Assembly: GCF_006385135.1 (NCBI RefSeq)
Contig: NZ_CP041025.1
Span: 1,147,501 to 1,211,500 of the forward strand
Source of the DNA: Paremcibacter congregatus
GTDB lineage: Bacteria; Pseudomonadota; Alphaproteobacteria; Sphingomonadales; Emcibacteraceae
Reading direction: 5' to 3'
DNA: 64,000 nt
Below are positions 24,308-33,550 of the stretch, piece by piece. The notes under the pieces were generated by a model that made no database searches, was not told where the DNA came from, and was given only the letters and a program-made list of their open reading frames with translations. The position numbers and the translations under genes are program-made. Within the stretch, counting starts at the first letter, position 1, and every line of letters begins with the position of its first letter.

Positions 24308-24787
24308 ATGGATCAAGTATCCCAAATTAACTTACCCGCATCTCGTATCGCCTTTATCAAGGCGGGATGGCACGGCGAGATTGTCACTCAATGTTATGAC
24401 GCCTGCCGAGCGCGGTTCAACGAAAACCCGGACATAGCCGTGGAGGTTACGGCCTTTGACGTGCCAGGCGCGCTGGAGATCCCGCTGATGGCCCAGGATC
24501 TGATCGAGACGGGGCAGTATGATGCGGTCATCGCCTCGGCCCTTATTGTCGACGGCGGCATCTATCGCCATGATTTCGTCTCGACGGCGGTGATCGACGG
24601 CATGATGCGGGTGCAGCTCGACACAGGTGTGCCGATCTTTTCCGCGGTATTGACCCCGCATCATTTTCAGGAAAGCGATGCCCATAGAAACTTCTTCCAT
24701 GATCATTTCAAGATCAAGGGAAGGGAAGTCGCCGATGCCTGTGCTGCGATGTTGCAGATCCGCCGTACGGTCGTTCGCGCGGCATAA
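24308..24787 (+). CDS. ribH: 6,7-dimethyl-8-ribityllumazine synthase, RibH2 type
   Basis: 159 residues. IAFIKAGWHGEIV at the N-terminus, FDVPGALEIPL near residue 50, VDGGIYRHDFVSTAVIDGMM near 85 and VLTPHHFQESDAHRNFF near 115 follow the decameric RibH2 lumazine synthase of Brucella closely. The enzyme condenses 5-amino-6-ribitylaminouracil with dihydroxybutanone phosphate, the penultimate riboflavin step. It stands alone behind an FMN riboswitch rather than in a rib operon, as ribH2 does in Rhizobiales. A separate ribH1 in the main riboflavin operon is therefore likely elsewhere. Confidence 0.94.
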   Translation: MDQVSQINLPASRIAFIKAGWHGEIVTQCYDACRARFNENPDIAVEVTAFDVPGALEIPLMAQDLIETGQYDAVIASALIVDGGIYRHDFVSTAVIDGMMRVQLDTGVPIFSAVLTPHHFQESDAHRNFFHDHFKIKGREVADACAAMLQIRRTVVRAA

Positions 24788-24804
24788 TTGAGAAAGATGC
24801 TATG

Positions 24805-24853
24805 CACCCCGCTCTGAATGGTTGAAACCTGGCCGCAGGGCGGGGTGTTTTTT
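24805..24853 (+). terminator. intrinsic terminator after ribH
   Basis: Eight-bp stem CACCCCGC / GCGGGGTG followed directly by six T (24848-24853); the 27-nt loop may fold further. Confidence 0.85.
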
Positions 24854-24977
24854 AGAATTTTTCCGGAAAAATCCCGATTGACGGTTCACAAAAGCGGGCC
24901 AGTGTATTATCACAGTCCTAACCCTTAATTTTATTGTAAATAAGGTCCGATAACCGGATCGATCAGGAAGATGAAGT

Positions 24978-25727
24978 ATGGCAGGCCATTCCAAGTTTAA
25001 AAATATTATGCATCGTAAAGGCGCGCAGGATAAAAAGCGTTCCTCCATGTTCAGCAAATTGTCCAAGGAAATCACCGTAGCGGCGAAAATGGGCGGCCCG
25101 GATATGGACAGCAACCCGCGTCTGCGTCTGGCGGTGCAAACAGCCCGCGGCCAAAGCATGCCGAAAGACAATATCGAACGGGCGATTAACAAGTCCATGG
25201 GCGGTGATGAAGAGAATTATGATGAAATCCGCTATGAAGGCTTTGGGCCAGGCGGTACGGCAATAATTGTTGAAAGCCTGACCGACAACCGTAACCGGGC
25301 GGCCTCTGAAATTCGCACCGGTTTTGCCAAGAATGGCGGCAATCTGGGCGAAACCGGCTGTGTGTCCTATCAGTTTGAAAAAGTTGGCGAAATCATCTTT
25401 GATGCCGAGGTTAAGTCCGCAGACGAAATGTTTGAACTGGCCTTGGAAGCGGGGGCCGAGGATGTGGCTTCTGACGACGAAACCCATGAAATCTATTGCG
25501 CCATGGAAGACCTGCAGGATGTGACCGCCGCCTTGACCGACGCAACAGGGGCAGAGCCCAAATCGGCCAAGCTGATCTGGAAACCGGAAAATACCATTGA
25601 AGTCGACCTGGAAACCGCGCGTAAGTTGCTGAAAATGATTGACGTTCTGGATGATTTGGATGATGTTCAGAATATCTATGGCAATTATGAGATTTCCGAA
25701 GAAATCATGGAGCAGCTCAGCGAGTGA
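24978..25727 (+). CDS. yebC: YebC/PmpR (TACO1) family protein
   Basis: 249 residues. Starts [21 protein letters not shown], the family signature; continues with [31 protein letters not shown] and the acidic domain III ending [12 protein letters not shown]. Earlier described as a DNA-binding regulator of quorum sensing or ruvC-type genes; recent work on YebC/YeeI and TACO1 points to relief of ribosome stalling at proline stretches. It overlaps ruvC by four bases (GTGA), the widely conserved yebC-ruvCAB order. Confidence 0.95.
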   Translation: MAGHSKFKNIMHRKGAQDKKRSSMFSKLSKEITVAAKMGGPDMDSNPRLRLAVQTARGQSMPKDNIERAINKSMGGDEENYDEIRYEGFGPGGTAIIVESLTDNRNRAASEIRTGFAKNGGNLGETGCVSYQFEKVGEIIFDAEVKSADEMFELALEAGAEDVASDDETHEIYCAMEDLQDVTAALTDATGAEPKSAKLIWKPENTIEVDLETARKLLKMIDVLDDLDDVQNIYGNYEISEEIMEQLSE

Positions 25728-26305
25728 CATCAAAAAGGCCCCTTATACGACAGAGATTGATCGGGTTTGATCCGGGGTTGCGAAAAACCGGCTGGGGCAT
25801 CATTGATGTGGAAGGATCACGCCTGATCCATGTGGCCAATGGCATCGTGCATTCTGATGATCGGACCAGTCTGGCCGAACGGCTCATGCAGCTGTTCGAT
25901 GGCTTGCAACAGGTGATCACGGATTGGGAGCCTGCCTCCGCAGCGGTGGAAGAAACTTTTGTCAATAAAAATCCGACCTCGACCCTGAAACTGGGGCAGG
26001 CGCGGGGGATATCCTTACTGGTGCCGGCGCTGGCCGGAATTCCTGTCGCTGAATATTCACCGAACCATATTAAAAAATCTGTGGTTGGGGCCGGGCATGC
26101 GGGTAAGGAACAGGTGGCCGCAATGCTGAAAATTCTTCTGCCTCAAGCCAAAATTAACGGGGAAGATGCCGGGGATGCCTTGGCGGTGGCCATTTGCCAT
26201 GCTCATAACGGCGGCGCCCACGGCAGTTTGCATGCGGCCTTGAAAAAGGACCACACGGCGACAGGACGTGGCGGCGCACAGATATTATTTAAGGGAACCC
26301 GGTGA
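25724..26305 (+). CDS. ruvC: crossover junction endodeoxyribonuclease RuvC
   Basis: 193 residues from GTG 25724. The RNase H-like active site is complete: Asp in [13 protein letters not shown], Glu in [11 protein letters not shown], and the terminal acidic pair in [24 protein letters not shown] is conserved. RuvC dimers cut Holliday junctions delivered by RuvAB. The start overlaps the yebC stop (GTGA) and the stop overlaps ruvA (TGATG). Confidence 0.96.
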   Translation: MTSKRPLIRQRLIGFDPGLRKTGWGIIDVEGSRLIHVANGIVHSDDRTSLAERLMQLFDGLQQVITDWEPASAAVEETFVNKNPTSTLKLGQARGISLLVPALAGIPVAEYSPNHIKKSVVGAGHAGKEQVAAMLKILLPQAKINGEDAGDALAVAICHAHNGGAHGSLHAALKKDHTATGRGGAQILFKGTR

Positions 26306-26931
26306 TGATCGCCAAACTCAAGGGGCTTGTGGATACCATCGGTGAAGATTATTGCGTCATTGACGTTAATGGTGTCGGTTATCTGGTGTTTTGTTCCGGG
26401 CGGACACTTGGCAACCTGCCGAGCCTCGGTGAAGCGACAACTCTGTTGATTGAAACCCATGTTCGGGAAGATCATATTCACCTGTTTGGTTTTTCCAGTG
26501 AAATGGAGAAACAATGGTTTATTCTGCTGCAGACTGTGCAGGGGGTTGGCGCGAAAGTGGCGTTGGCGATCCTGTCGGTTATCAGTATAGATGAATTGTC
26601 GACCTCTATCGCGGCACAGGATAAGAAAGTGGTCGGGCGGGCAACCGGTGTCGGGCCCAAACTCGCGACCCGGATTATCACTGAACTTAAAGATAAAGTG
26701 GCGAAATTCTCCCTTGCTCCCACAGGTGGGGATAAAAGTGGAAAATCAGCTGGTCATGCCGCGGTTGATACGAGCAATAGTGTCCTGCAGGATGCGGCGT
26801 CGGCCTTGGTCAATCTGGGCTATGGGCAAACGGAAGCCTATACTGCCGTATCTCAGGCTGCACGGGGCAGTGATGAAATGCCGTCGGTTTCCACCTTGAT
26901 CCGCCTGGGACTTAAGGAGCTCAGTCAATGA
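26305..26931 (+). CDS. ruvA: Holliday junction DNA helicase subunit RuvA
   Basis: 208 residues from ATG 26305, with AAGGGA nine bases upstream. Domain I starts [26 protein letters not shown]; the helix-hairpin-helix region reads [17 protein letters not shown] and [20 protein letters not shown] linker (about 135-155) leads to the C-terminal domain III that contacts RuvB ([16 protein letters not shown]). The tetramer binds four-way junctions and loads RuvB. The stop overlaps the ruvB start by four bases. Confidence 0.96.
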   Translation: MIAKLKGLVDTIGEDYCVIDVNGVGYLVFCSGRTLGNLPSLGEATTLLIETHVREDHIHLFGFSSEMEKQWFILLQTVQGVGAKVALAILSVISIDELSTSIAAQDKKVVGRATGVGPKLATRIITELKDKVAKFSLAPTGGDKSGKSAGHAAVDTSNSVLQDAASALVNLGYGQTEAYTAVSQAARGSDEMPSVSTLIRLGLKELSQ

Positions 26932-27992
26932 GTGAACATGATCAGGACCGGTTGCTGGACAGTGGTGTCAAGAGTGAGGATGATGGAGATTCCTCAATCC
27001 GTCCCACGCGTCTTGATGATTTTATCGGCCAGCGCAAAAGCTGCGACAATCTGAAGATTTTTATCGAGGCGGCGCGGCAGCGCGGCAGTGCGCTGGATCA
27101 CGTGCTGTTCTATGGCCCGCCGGGGCTTGGCAAGACCACTCTGGCGCAGATTATGGCGCGGGAGCTGGGCGTGAATTTTCGCGCCACGGCCGGGCCGGTG
27201 ATTTCCAAGGCCGGGGACCTGGCGGCGCTCCTGACCAATCTCGAAGAAAATGATATTCTGTTCATTGATGAAATTCACCGGCTCAATCCGGCGGTGGAGG
27301 AAATTCTCTATCCGGCGATGGAAGATTATCATCTGGATCTGATCATCGGGGAGGGGCCGGCGGCCCGTTCGGTGCGGATTGATTTGCCGCCCTTTACCCT
27401 GATCGGCGCCACGACCCGGTCGGGCCTTCTGACAACGCCGTTGCGCGACCGGTTTGGCATTCCGACCCGGCTCGAGTTTTATTCGGCCGAGGATCTGGAA
27501 ACCATCGTCAGGCGGGCGGCCCGGGTGTTGAAAGTCGAGATGACCAAGGATGGGGCTATGGAAGTGGCGCGACGGGCGCGAGGCACGCCGCGTATTGCCG
27601 GACGTCTGTTGCGGCGGGTGGCGGACTATGCGCTGGTGCGCGCCAACGGGGCAATCGACAAGAGGGTCGCCGATCTGGCGCTGAATATGCTGGAAGTCGA
27701 CAGCCTCGGTCTTGACCGGATGGATCATAAATATCTCACCTGCATCGGGGTGAATTACAACGGCGGGCCGGTGGGAATTGAAACCCTGGCCGCGGCCTTG
27801 TCAGAACCACGTGACGCGATCGAAGAAATCATCGAGCCTTATCTGATCCAGACCGGTCTGGTGCAGCGCACCCCGCGGGGCCGGATGCTGGCGCCGCAGG
27901 GGTTTGATCATATCGGGATCGCCATGCCGAATGATCCGGTCAGAAATGGCAGTGCGGCACGCCCGGACCAAATGAATTTATTGGAAAAGTAA
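26928..27992 (+). CDS. ruvB: Holliday junction DNA helicase subunit RuvB
   Basis: 354 residues. AAA+ motor with Walker [13 protein letters not shown] near residue 64, Walker [12 protein letters not shown], sensor I IGATTRSG and arginine finger region RDRFG, then a C-terminal winged helix ending with [12 protein letters not shown]. Hexamers drive branch migration together with RuvA. It is the last ruv gene; ybgC begins three bases after the stop, so the repair genes and tol genes are probably read through together. Confidence 0.97.
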   Translation: MSEHDQDRLLDSGVKSEDDGDSSIRPTRLDDFIGQRKSCDNLKIFIEAARQRGSALDHVLFYGPPGLGKTTLAQIMARELGVNFRATAGPVISKAGDLAALLTNLEENDILFIDEIHRLNPAVEEILYPAMEDYHLDLIIGEGPAARSVRIDLPPFTLIGATTRSGLLTTPLRDRFGIPTRLEFYSAEDLETIVRRAARVLKVEMTKDGAMEVARRARGTPRIAGRLLRRVADYALVRANGAIDKRVADLALNMLEVDSLGLDRMDHKYLTCIGVNYNGGPVGIETLAAALSEPRDAIEEIIEPYLIQTGLVQRTPRGRMLAPQGFDHIGIAMPNDPVRNGSAARPDQMNLLEK

Positions 27993-27994
27993 GT

Positions 27995-28456
27995 ATGGCT
28001 GAACTTTCGCCACATTCTGGCATTATCAAAGATCGCGAACATATTCTCCCGCTACGGGTGTACTACGAAGACACCGATGCTGGCGGGATAGTATATTATG
28101 CCAATTACTTGAAATATATGGAGCGTGGTCGATCAGATATGTTGCGTGGACTAAGTATTAATCAGGCGGATATGCTGAAATTCCTTGACCCCGATGACAT
28201 TAAGTTTGTCGTGATCCGGGCCGAGGTGGATTATGTCAAACCTGCGCGACTGGATGACGAAATCACCGTCCATACCAGTGTGTCTGAATTGGGCAATGCC
28301 AGTTTGGTGATGGCGCAGGACGTCCGTCGTGACGGTGAAGTCTTGGCCCGGGGCGTTGTCAAGGCGGCTGCGCTGAACCAGAATGACCGGCCAGCGCGCT
28401 TGCCGGGAGACGTCAGGGATAAATTAAAAAAGATCGTAAAAGTTGAGGACTCGTAA
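27995..28456 (+). CDS. ybgC: tol-pal system-associated acyl-CoA thioesterase
   Basis: 153 residues, hotdog fold of the 4-hydroxybenzoyl-CoA thioesterase type. The active-site Asp lies in YYEDTDAGGIVYYANYLKYMERGR, the signature of YbgC. YbgC hydrolyses acyl-CoA or acyl-ACP and is associated with phospholipid enzymes at the inner membrane; its gene precedes tolQ in most proteobacteria. The stop overlaps the tolQ start (TAATG). Confidence 0.95.
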   Translation: MAELSPHSGIIKDREHILPLRVYYEDTDAGGIVYYANYLKYMERGRSDMLRGLSINQADMLKFLDPDDIKFVVIRAEVDYVKPARLDDEITVHTSVSELGNASLVMAQDVRRDGEVLARGVVKAAALNQNDRPARLPGDVRDKLKKIVKVEDS

Positions 28457-29178
28457 TGGCAGAAAATGCAGTTGATGTAGTTGATTTGGGGAATACTGTC
28501 CCGGATTTCTCTTTGTGGGGGATGTTTGCCCAGGCGGACTGGATTGTTCAGCTGGTGATGTTATTGCTGTTTGGGGCTTCTCTAGGGTGCTGGGCGATTA
28601 TTTATGACAAGAGCCTGCGGGTACGGCGGATCACGGCCCAGGCCGATCGTTTCGATGCGGAATTCTGGTCAGGAAACTCACTCGAGGATTTTTATGACCG
28701 GATCAAGAAAAATCCGGATCATCCCATGGCGGCCCTGTTCGTTGCGGCGATGCGGGAATGGCAACGGTCCGCGACCGGCCGCAATGGTAGCCAGATCAGC
28801 ATGGGGCTTCAGGACCGGATTTACAGGGTGATGCGGGTAACCGTCAGCCGGGAAATGGAACGGCTTGAAAGCTATCTGAATTTTCTCGCGACGGTGGGGT
28901 CCACGGCGCCGTTTGTCGGATTGTTCGGCACAGTTTGGGGGATTATGAACGCCTTTGAAAATATTGCCATGACCCACAACTCGTCACTGGCCGTTGTCGC
29001 GCCCGGCATCGCGGAGGCCTTGTTCGCGACTGCTATGGGGCTTGTGGCGGCGATCCCGGCGGTGGTGGCCTACAATAAAATCAGTAACGACCTTGGCCGG
29101 TACGCCAACCGGCTGGAAGGCTTCGCCGATGAGTTCGGTACTATTCTGTCCCGTCAACTGGATGAGGAACACCATTAA
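28456..29178 (+). CDS. tolQ: Tol-Pal system protein TolQ
   Basis: 240 residues with three transmembrane helices (WIVQLVMLLLFGASLGCWAII near 30; FLATVGSTAPFVGLFGTVWGIMNAF near 145; AEALFATAMGLVAAIPAVVAYN near 190) and a cytoplasmic loop between the first two. The conserved Pro and Thr residues of MotA/TolQ/ExbB proton channels lie in TAPFVGLFGTVWG. With TolR it forms the proton-driven stator that energises TolA for outer-membrane constriction. One-base overlaps with both neighbours indicate tight coupling. Confidence 0.96.
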   Translation: MAENAVDVVDLGNTVPDFSLWGMFAQADWIVQLVMLLLFGASLGCWAIIYDKSLRVRRITAQADRFDAEFWSGNSLEDFYDRIKKNPDHPMAALFVAAMREWQRSATGRNGSQISMGLQDRIYRVMRVTVSREMERLESYLNFLATVGSTAPFVGLFGTVWGIMNAFENIAMTHNSSLAVVAPGIAEALFATAMGLVAAIPAVVAYNKISNDLGRYANRLEGFADEFGTILSRQLDEEHH

Positions 29179-29606
29179 TGCAGATACACGGTGGACAAAA
29201 ACCTTCGACGTTTAGTCGGCGACATCGACCAATGAGCGAGATCAACGTGACGCCGTTTGTCGATGTGATGCTGGTGCTGCTGGTCGTCTTTATGGTGGCG
29301 GCGCCGTTGCTGACAGTCGGGGTGCCGGTGGATCTGCCCAACAGTAAGGCGCAACCTTTACCGGAAAACACCAAGCCCTTGTCCATCACCGTCGACATGG
29401 AGGGGAAACTTTACATTCAGGATGAGGCCATTGATCTGGATGAACTCGTGCCGCGTCTCAAGGTGATTTTTACCAACCGTACCGATGACCGAATTTATCT
29501 GCATGGGGATCAGAATGTTGATTATGGTGTGATCATGAAGGTGATGGGGCGGATGAATGGCGCCGGTTTCTCGAAAGTGGCGCTGGTCACTGATGCGGAG
29601 AATTAA
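29178..29606 (+). CDS. tolR: Tol-Pal system protein TolR
   Basis: 142 residues: a short cytoplasmic N-terminus with MSEINVTPFVDVMLVLL, in which the membrane Asp essential for proton flow is present, one transmembrane helix to about residue 45, then a periplasmic TolR/ExbD domain (residues 60-140). It partners with TolQ. The first ATG at 29178 gives a 17-residue leader before MSEIN; the ATG at 29232 is a possible alternative start. Confidence 0.95.
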   Translation: MQIHGGQKPSTFSRRHRPMSEINVTPFVDVMLVLLVVFMVAAPLLTVGVPVDLPNSKAQPLPENTKPLSITVDMEGKLYIQDEAIDLDELVPRLKVIFTNRTDDRIYLHGDQNVDYGVIMKVMGRMNGAGFSKVALVTDAEN

Positions 29607-29612
29607 TCGGCT

Positions 29613-30467
29613 GTGAAACAGGCTCTTGTCATATCTTTTATCTTTCATACTGTGGTGATCTTTTCGACCATGGTCGTGATGCCGGTTTTGCGCCGGGACC
29701 CGCCGACGGAAATGAAGGTCATTCCCGTAGAGATGGTGAAGATAGGTGATGTGACCCGGTTGAAGTCGCAAGAGAAGAAGCCCGATCCCGCGCCGAAGAA
29801 AAAAACGCCACCGAAGGAAAAACAGCCTGAGCGCAAGGTGGAAATGCCGCCTGAGCCACCGAAAATGGCGTCGACCATGCCGTTGCCGGATATGAAGGCA
29901 AAACCTAAATCCAAACCGAAGAAAAAGCCCGAAAAAAAGGTGGAGCCGAAGAAGCCGACACAGACGGCCGCCAACCGGGCACCGAAAGTCACCCCGAAAA
30001 GCAAGCCACGGCGGTTCAGTTCAGATAAACTGGCGGCTCTTCTGGATAAACGGGAGGAAACCCAACCCAATATTGTTGAAAAACTGAAAGATAAAGACTT
30101 TGGGAAACAGAAAATCATCAGCGACGTCGATATTCAGCAACAAACCCTGAGTATTATTGATGCGGTTGATAAACATATTTATGACAAACAATGCTGGAAT
30201 ATTCCTGCAGGCGCCAAAGGGGCCGAAGATTTGCGGGTTGTGATCCGCTTAAGGCTCAGCCCGGAAGGCGCCCTTGTCGGCGCTCCCAAGGTGACTGACA
30301 GCGCGCGGATGAGCCGGGCCGGGCAGGAATTTTTCAGAACGGCGGCGGAAAGTGCGCTGCGGGCGGTGCGAAAATGTGCCCCGTATGACTTTCTGCCCCG
30401 GGATCAGTATAACCTGTGGCGGGAAATGGAAATTGTATTTGATCCGGCGCACATGTTAAACGGATAA
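29613..30467 (+). CDS. tolA: Tol-Pal system protein TolA
   Basis: 284 residues from GTG 29613. One N-terminal transmembrane helix (LVISFIFHTVVIFSTMVVMPV) is followed by a long Lys/Pro/Glu-rich periplasmic stalk (about 50-135, many PKKK and PEKK runs). A C-terminal TonB-like domain has the conserved Cys pair around KQCWNIPAGAKG and RKCAPYDFLP. TolA transmits stator force to TolB and Pal. The stalk is Pro-rich rather than the Ala/Lys-rich helix of E. coli, as is common in alphaproteobacteria. Confidence 0.92.
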   Translation: MKQALVISFIFHTVVIFSTMVVMPVLRRDPPTEMKVIPVEMVKIGDVTRLKSQEKKPDPAPKKKTPPKEKQPERKVEMPPEPPKMASTMPLPDMKAKPKSKPKKKPEKKVEPKKPTQTAANRAPKVTPKSKPRRFSSDKLAALLDKREETQPNIVEKLKDKDFGKQKIISDVDIQQQTLSIIDAVDKHIYDKQCWNIPAGAKGAEDLRVVIRLRLSPEGALVGAPKVTDSARMSRAGQEFFRTAAESALRAVRKCAPYDFLPRDQYNLWREMEIVFDPAHMLNG

Positions 30468-30483
30468 GGTGGACCAGTAATAA

Positions 30484-31848
30484 ATGGAGATGCAGGTGAC
30501 TTTGGTAAAAAGAGTAATGATGGTGGTGGTGGCGTTATGGGCTGTGTCCGTTACGACAGCGTCGGCAAAAATTGTCGTTGACGTTAATCGAGGTCATGTT
30601 GACCCACTGCCCATTGCGATTACAGACCTGGTCGGTAATGAAAACGATATTGTTTCCGGGGGGTCGGTACAGGATTACGGCAAGCGTATCGCCTTGGTGG
30701 TCAAGGCCGATTTGACCCGTTCCGGTTTGTTTCGTGTGGTTGATAGCGGGGCCTTTATCAAGTCAAATAATGTTCTGACGACATTGCGCAATCCAAATTT
30801 CAACAACTGGAAAGCCATCGGCGCACAGGCGATGATGAACGGCAGCATCACTTTGCAGGAAGACGGGCGGCTGAAAGTTGAATTTCGCCTGTGGGACGTG
30901 CTGGGCAGTCACCAAATGTCGGGGCTGCGTTATTTTACCGCACCGAAAAACTGGCGGCGAATTGCACATTTGATTTCTGATGCGATTTATAAACGTATGA
31001 CCGGGGAAAATGGCTATTTCGATACCCGGGTGGTTTATGTCTCGGAAAGCGGACCGGCGACAGCAAAGATCAAACGTCTGGCGATCATGGATCAGGATGG
31101 CCATAACCATGTGTTCCTTACCGATGGCAAGAGCTTGGTGTTGACACCGCGTTTCTCTCCGACGGCGCAGGAAATTACGTATCTGTCCTATCACAATGAT
31201 GATCCGCGGGTGTATCTCTATAATATTGATACGGGCAAGCAGGAAATTCTCGGAGACTTTCCGGGCATGACCTTTGCGCCGCGGTTTTCCCCGGATGGCG
31301 ACAAAGTTATTATGTCGCAGGCCTATAAGGGCAATTCCGATATTTATGTGATGGAATTGAGCACCCGCAAGGTGCGGCGTCTGACCTCTCATACAGCGAT
31401 TGATACTTCGCCCAGCTTTTCACCTGATTCGCGCTATGTGACCTTTAATTCGGACCGTGGCGGGACACAACAGATCTATGTTATGAATTCGGCTGGAAAA
31501 AACATTAAACGGATCAGTTTTGGCAAAGGCCGGTACAGCACGCCGGTATGGTCTCCGCGCGGGGACCTGATCGCCTTTACCAAACAGCATGGCGGCAAGT
31601 TTTATATCGGTGTGATGAAGCCGGACGGAACAGGTGAACGGCTGTTATCCGAGAGCTACCTTGACGAAGGGCCGACCTGGTCACCGAATGGCCGGGTGAT
31701 TATGTTCTTCCGACAGCAGCCGTACGACCGAAATGGACGGGGCGGGGAGACACAATTATGGACTGTGGATTTGACGGGATACAACGAAAGACAGATGATT
31801 ACACCTCTGGAAGCGTCAGATCCTGCATGGTCCCCCTTGATTAGATAA
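30484..31848 (+). CDS. tolB: Tol-Pal system beta-propeller protein TolB
   Basis: 454 residues. A signal peptide ends at ASA (near residue 28). The N-terminal D1 domain (about 30-165) contains [12 protein letters not shown], and a six-bladed propeller shows repeated blade motifs such as [23 protein letters not shown] and [10 protein letters not shown]. It is periplasmic, binding Pal and TolA. ATG 30484 has no good ribosome-binding site; GTG 30496 has GGAGA five bases upstream and is a plausible true start four residues in. Confidence 0.95.
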   Translation: MEMQVTLVKRVMMVVVALWAVSVTTASAKIVVDVNRGHVDPLPIAITDLVGNENDIVSGGSVQDYGKRIALVVKADLTRSGLFRVVDSGAFIKSNNVLTTLRNPNFNNWKAIGAQAMMNGSITLQEDGRLKVEFRLWDVLGSHQMSGLRYFTAPKNWRRIAHLISDAIYKRMTGENGYFDTRVVYVSESGPATAKIKRLAIMDQDGHNHVFLTDGKSLVLTPRFSPTAQEITYLSYHNDDPRVYLYNIDTGKQEILGDFPGMTFAPRFSPDGDKVIMSQAYKGNSDIYVMELSTRKVRRLTSHTAIDTSPSFSPDSRYVTFNSDRGGTQQIYVMNSAGKNIKRISFGKGRYSTPVWSPRGDLIAFTKQHGGKFYIGVMKPDGTGERLLSESYLDEGPTWSPNGRVIMFFRQQPYDRNGRGGETQLWTVDLTGYNERQMITPLEASDPAWSPLIR

Positions 31849-31987
31849 ATGATTCTGCTATAGTTTCCTCGGTTTGGCATGGCGCTTAATTTATTTTGGC
31901 AATATGCAGCCGCCAGTTCTTGAGGGGAATGGCATTTGTTCGGTAAAATAAATATAGATTGATTAAGTTACGTGGAAGGACCACTAA

Positions 31988-32539
31988 ATGCTGGAAAATA
32001 TGAATGGCGCTAAATACTGGGTACTTGCTGGCTCGGCTTTATTGTTGAGTGCATGTGCGAATACAGATAAAGGTGCTCTAGACGGCAGTGCACAAGATGT
32101 TTCTGCGCCGCAAGTCGAAGAAGAGGAAGTGGTTGCTCAGCCACAGACGCAAGTCGAAGAAGAAACAATGATGGAAGATACTGGAACGCAGTCCGCTTTG
32201 GATGCTGCAGCCAGTGACGCCTTGGTTTATTTCGGCTTTGATCGTTATGACCTCTCCTCAGATGCGCGGTCTGCACTCCAAGCTCAGGCAGTTTGGTTAC
32301 AACAGAACCCAACAGTTAAAGTCACTGTTGAGGGCCATTGCGATGAACGCGGTACCCGGGAATACAACCTGGCGCTCGGTGATCGTCGCGCCAACTCTGT
32401 AAAGAATTACCTTGTGGCTCTTGGTATTGATCCATCCCGGGTTAATACAGTCAGCTATGGCAAGGAACGTCCTGCTGTGACCGGAACCGGTGCAGATGTT
32501 TGGGCGAAAAACCGTCGTTCTTATACACGGGTAAATTAA
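31988..32539 (+). CDS. pal: peptidoglycan-associated lipoprotein Pal
   Basis: 183 residues. A lipoprotein signal with lipobox LLSAC (Cys near residue 22) is followed by an acidic, Gln/Glu-rich linker in which the segment QVEEE occurs twice. An OmpA-like peptidoglycan-binding domain follows (VYFGFDRYDLSSDA; VEGHCDERGTREYNLALGDRRA, with Asp and Arg for diaminopimelate binding; SYGKERP). It is anchored in the outer membrane and completes the Tol-Pal bridge. The 139-base gap from tolB may hold a separate promoter. Confidence 0.97.
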   Translation: MLENMNGAKYWVLAGSALLLSACANTDKGALDGSAQDVSAPQVEEEEVVAQPQTQVEEETMMEDTGTQSALDAAASDALVYFGFDRYDLSSDARSALQAQAVWLQQNPTVKVTVEGHCDERGTREYNLALGDRRANSVKNYLVALGIDPSRVNTVSYGKERPAVTGTGADVWAKNRRSYTRVN

Positions 32540-32578
32540 GCGGATAAATACGCGTAATTTAATATTCTGATAATACTG

Positions 32579-32617
32579 GAATACCCGCGCGTCGTTTCGG
32601 CTGCGCGGGTATTTTTA
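32579..32617 (+). terminator. intrinsic terminator after pal
   Basis: 11-bp stem AATACCCGCGC / GCGCGGGTATT with a 12-nt loop, followed by a T run. It would end the tol-pal transcript before cpoB. Confidence 0.9.
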
Positions 32618-32668
32618 TAAAATACTTTTCTTGAATGATAACTTTATTGTGATGAGGCGGGAATTTTG

Positions 32669-33541
32669 ATGTCCATTAACTTTACGATGATCCCCAGGGG
32701 TGCTCTATTGTGCGGCATGGTTGGTGTCCTGTTGGCGTTGACGCCGGTTGCGGCTCAGGCGCAATCAGTGAGCAAACGGCTAGAGATCATTGAGAAACAG
32801 TTGAAGGCTGTGCAACGGAAAGTATTTCAGCCCGGTAGCCAGTTCCCCCGTGATGCGGCCGGACCTGAGGGGGCTGCTCAAACGCCGCCGTCTGCTGGCG
32901 GTAATGTTCGCTTTGCCAATATGGAAGACCGGATTTCCCAGATCGAAACGCAGTTACGGCAACTGACCGGTCGGATCGAGGAAAGCAATTTCCAGGTTAG
33001 CCAGATGCAGCAAAAAATGGAAACCATGGCGCGGGATTATGAATTCCGCTTTGCAGAGCTGGAAAAGGGCGGTGTGGCTTCAGTAGCCCCAACACAGGCT
33101 CCGACGGCGACACAGCAGGCCCCGGTGGCCCAGGGGGCAGGAGAAATCCTGCCGGGGGGCAGCCAGCAAGACCAATATAGTTATGCACAGAATCTGGTCA
33201 GCAAAGGCCAGTATGCAGAAGCCGAGGTGGCTTTGACGGAATTTCTCAAGCGTTACCCGAAAGCGGACCTTGCCGGGAATGCACAATATTGGCTGGGACA
33301 GACCTATTATGTGCGCAAGATGTATACCAAGGCGACCCGCGCCTTTCTCGAAGGGTATAATAATTATCCCAAAAGCCGTAAGGCGCCGGCATTTTTGTTG
33401 AAGATCGGCATGTCTCTGAATGCCATGGGGGAAAAAACCGACGCCTGTGACGCTTATCGGGAACTGGCATCCCGCTTTCCTGACAGTCTGGAAAACAAAA
33501 ACCAACGCCTGGCGCAAGAACAGCGTGCGGGATGTCGTTAG
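32669..33541 (+). CDS. cpoB: cell division coordinator CpoB (YbgF)
   Basis: 290 residues from ATG 32669. A signal peptide ends at AQAQS (near 33), a trimeric coiled coil follows (SKRLEIIEKQLKAVQRKV and later MEDRISQIETQLRQLTGRIEE), then a low-complexity Ala/Gln/Pro linker and three C-terminal TPR-like repeats (YSYAQNLVSKGQYAEAEVALTEFLKRYP and two more). CpoB couples Tol-Pal to PBP1b activity during constriction in E. coli. The coiled coil is longer than in E. coli. Confidence 0.93.
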   Translation: MSINFTMIPRGALLCGMVGVLLALTPVAAQAQSVSKRLEIIEKQLKAVQRKVFQPGSQFPRDAAGPEGAAQTPPSAGGNVRFANMEDRISQIETQLRQLTGRIEESNFQVSQMQQKMETMARDYEFRFAELEKGGVASVAPTQAPTATQQAPVAQGAGEILPGGSQQDQYSYAQNLVSKGQYAEAEVALTEFLKRYPKADLAGNAQYWLGQTYYVRKMYTKATRAFLEGYNNYPKSRKAPAFLLKIGMSLNAMGEKTDACDAYRELASRFPDSLENKNQRLAQEQRAGCR

Positions 33542-33550
33542 ACGTCATGC

